A stretch of 64,000 nucleotides of DNA, from assembly GCA_039698035.1 (NCBI GenBank), contig JBDKSW010000011.1, forward strand, positions 124,001-188,000, in the 5' to 3' direction. This stretch comes from JAJFUI01 sp039698035. Its GTDB lineage: Bacteria > Planctomycetota > Planctomycetia > Pirellulales > Thermoguttaceae. Below are positions 62,364-64,000 of this stretch, in pieces. Every line of letters starts with the position of its first letter. Position 1 is the first letter of the stretch. A model generated the notes under the pieces. It ran no database searches. It was not told where the DNA came from and worked only from the letters and a program-made list of their open reading frames with translations. Both the position numbers and the translations under genes were made by a program.

Positions 62364-64000
62364 ATGACGCGCCACGTCGAGGCCCGCCCGCCCGAGGATG
62401 AGTTCGAGGTTGCCGAAGAGACGATTGCAGCGGACACGTCCGCCGCCTCGCAGATGCCGACCGATCTGAGCGAAGAGGCCCAGGCCGCGTGGTGGATGAA
62501 GAACGTCTACTGCGGCGACCGGATGCCCCAGTTGACGTTCCGCTCGCTAGTGGCGGCCACCGTCATCGGGGCCCTGATGGCCGTCTCGAATCTCTACGTT
62601 GGCCTCAAGTCCGGCTGGGGGCTGGGCGTCACGATCACGGCGGCCGTCATGGCCTTTGCCATGTTCAAATCGCTCGAGACGATCCTGCCAGGGTTGCGCA
62701 AGAATCCGCTGACGATGCTCGAGAACTGCACGATTCTCAGCTTTGCCAGCGCGTCGGGCGCCATCTCGTCGGCCGGACTCGTGTCGGCCATCCCGGCCCT
62801 CTACCTCTGCACGGGGCGGCCGATGCTCGCCTGGCAAATGATGGCCTGGCTGTTTTGCGTGGCCAGTCTCGGCCTGGCCATGGCCGTCCCGCTGAAACGG
62901 CAACTCATCAACGTCGATAAGCTGGCGTTTCCCACCGGCACGGCCACGGCCGAGACGCTCCGCAGCCTACACTCGACCGGCGCCAAGGCCATGCAACAGG
63001 CGAAGACGCTCGTCTGGTGCGGCATTTTGGGCATCGGCGTCAAATTCTGGGCCGAGGGCTTGGCCGACCTCGCCGGCTGGCTCGGCGGCCGTTGGCGCTG
63101 GGCTCAGTCGCTCGTCGGCCTCGCGCCGCCCGAAAGCTATGCGTTGTTTCCCGGCGAGCGTGGGCATTTCCTCTTGAAGCGGTATTCCATCGGCTTCGAG
63201 CCATCAACCATTTTCATCGCGGCCGGCGCCATCATGGGCATCCGCGTCGGCGTCTCGATGCTGGCGGGCACGGTCATCTTTTTCGGCGTTCTCGCGCCGA
63301 CGATGGATCACCTCGGCGTGTTGGAGTACGCCACGAATAAGACCGCGTTTCGCACGATTACCGAGTGGACGCTTTGGCCGGCCGTGGCGTTGATGGTCAC
63401 CGCCGGGCTGACCAACTTCGCCCTGCGGTGGCGGATGATTGCCCACGCGGTGGGCGAGCTCTCGGCCATCTTCGGCAAGAAGGGCCGGAATCGCAGCCAG
63501 GCCAATCGAACCGAGGTCCCAATGGCGTGGTTCGTCGTGGGCATGGCGGTTGCGGGCGCGGCTTGCGTGGCGCTCGGCGTCCTCTTTTTCGGCATCCATT
63601 GGTGGATGGCCGCGCTGGCGGTCGCACTGACGTTCTTGCTTTCGATCGTCGCCGCCCGAGCCACTGGCGAAACGGATACGACGCCCATCGGCGCGATGGG
63701 CAAAATCACCCAGTTGACCTACGGCGTCATTGATCCGGGCAACATGACGACCAACCTGATGACGGCCGGCATCACGGCCGGGGCCGCCTGTCACAGCGCC
63801 GACCTGCTGCAAAGCCTCAAGACGGGCTACCTCGTCGGCGCTAGTGCGATCAAGCAGGCCATTGCGCAATTTCTCGGAATCGCCGTGGGGGCCGTCGTGT
63901 GCGTCCTGGTCTATGTCGCGATCGTGCGGACGCCGGAAATTCCGCAGGACCAGCTCGCCGCGATGAACGCGAAGCCGGGGCCGACCCAGGCCCAGCTCCC
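62364..64000 (+). CDS. OPT family oligopeptide/metal-chelate transporter, C-terminus cut by window edge
   Basis: The visible part is about 545 residues with at least ten hydrophobic segments. A polar, acidic N-tail (about 1-45) is followed by LTFRSLVAATVIGALMAVSN and YVGLKSGWGLGVTITAA, the OPT N-terminal signature (the YxGLKTGW-type motif). Downstream are LENCTILSFASASGAISSAG and PVPLKRQLIN-like blocks. OPT proteins import peptides or metal-chelate complexes. The frame is open to the right edge with no stop. Confidence 0.9.
   Translation, partial: MTRHVEARPPEDEFEVAEETIAADTSAASQMPTDLSEEAQAAWWMKNVYCGDRMPQLTFRSLVAATVIGALMAVSNLYVGLKSGWGLGVTITAAVMAFAMFKSLETILPGLRKNPLTMLENCTILSFASASGAISSAGLVSAIPALYLCTGRPMLAWQMMAWLFCVASLGLAMAVPLKRQLINVDKLAFPTGTATAETLRSLHSTGAKAMQQAKTLVWCGILGIGVKFWAEGLADLAGWLGGRWRWAQSLVGLAPPESYALFPGERGHFLLKRYSIGFEPSTIFIAAGAIMGIRVGVSMLAGTVIFFGVLAPTMDHLGVLEYATNKTAFRTITEWTLWPAVALMVTAGLTNFALRWRMIAHAVGELSAIFGKKGRNRSQANRTEVPMAWFVVGMAVAGAACVALGVLFFGIHWWMAALAVALTFLLSIVAARATGETDTTPIGAMGKITQLTYGVIDPGNMTTNLMTAGITAGAACHSADLLQSLKTGYLVGASAIKQAIAQFLGIAVGAVVCVLVYVAIVRTPEIPQDQLAAMNAKPGPTQAQL

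Noticed and set aside
60713..62437. Minus-strand frame of 574 aa
   Set aside because: Spans antisense of two plus-strand genes (SPOR-like and rdgB); no motif.

Overview
The window looks like a chromosomal segment of a planctomycete (Planctomycetota, probably Pirellulales-like). It is GC-rich and Gram-negative in content: kdsA for Kdo, a lipoprotein, and a Tat-exported Gfo/Idh/MocA oxidoreductase. It also carries a DUF1080 protein, an OPT transporter and several secreted proteins of a type common in planctomycetes. No rRNA, complete tRNA or CRISPR array was seen. Assignments come from reading the sequence only; no database search was run.

Positions 1-6,200 (all minus strand) hold a tightly overlapping operon: a multi-membrane HflK-like protein, an HflC-like protein, a second HflK-like protein and a P1B-type heavy-metal ATPase that runs off the left edge. 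A small exported His/Cys-rich protein lies upstream. Positions 6,370-6,620 look like an integration scar: a possible recombinase tail, the 3' end of a class II (Ser-like) tRNA, and a strong terminator.

Positions 6,780-16,880 are accessory DNA, visibly less GC-rich and littered with decay: a DisA/DAC-type nucleotide-binding-domain protein, an IS3-family transposase tail abutting a pseudogene, and two diverged copies of a roughly 110-bp sequence carrying paired hairpins. The two copies flank an eight-gene operon (9,535-15,871, minus): radical SAM (PflX-like), a 66-aa protein, a Ycf46-like AAA ATPase, a Ycf35/DUF1257-like protein, DUF2997, a zinc-ribbon protein with a signal-peptidase-like domain lacking its catalytic residues, a TPR protein and a PilT-like ring ATPase. 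This is the best candidate here for an undescribed system: it joins homologues of two plastid/cyanobacterial conserved proteins (Ycf46, Ycf35) to a PilT-type motor with no pilus genes nearby.

Positions 16,880-64,000 read as ordinary chromosome: RmuC, an M16 peptidase, a redox-dead TlpA-like protein, an LTxxQ-repeat protein, HslV without HslU, HD-GYP and GGDEF response regulators, peptide deformylase and a QueD/PTPS enzyme. A MotA/TolQ-like channel follows with two TolR-like partners (one with a Gly/Ser-rich linker), then a DUF11-type secreted protein, ClpB, a DGK-KdsA-lipoprotein overlapping set, cardiolipin synthase, SerS, an M20 dipeptidase, ClpS-MtaB, a GT-C membrane protein, a double-SPOR-like protein, RdgB and a partial OPT transporter. 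Protein quality control (ClpB, ClpS, HslV, HflK/C-like proteins) and c-di-GMP signalling recur across the window.
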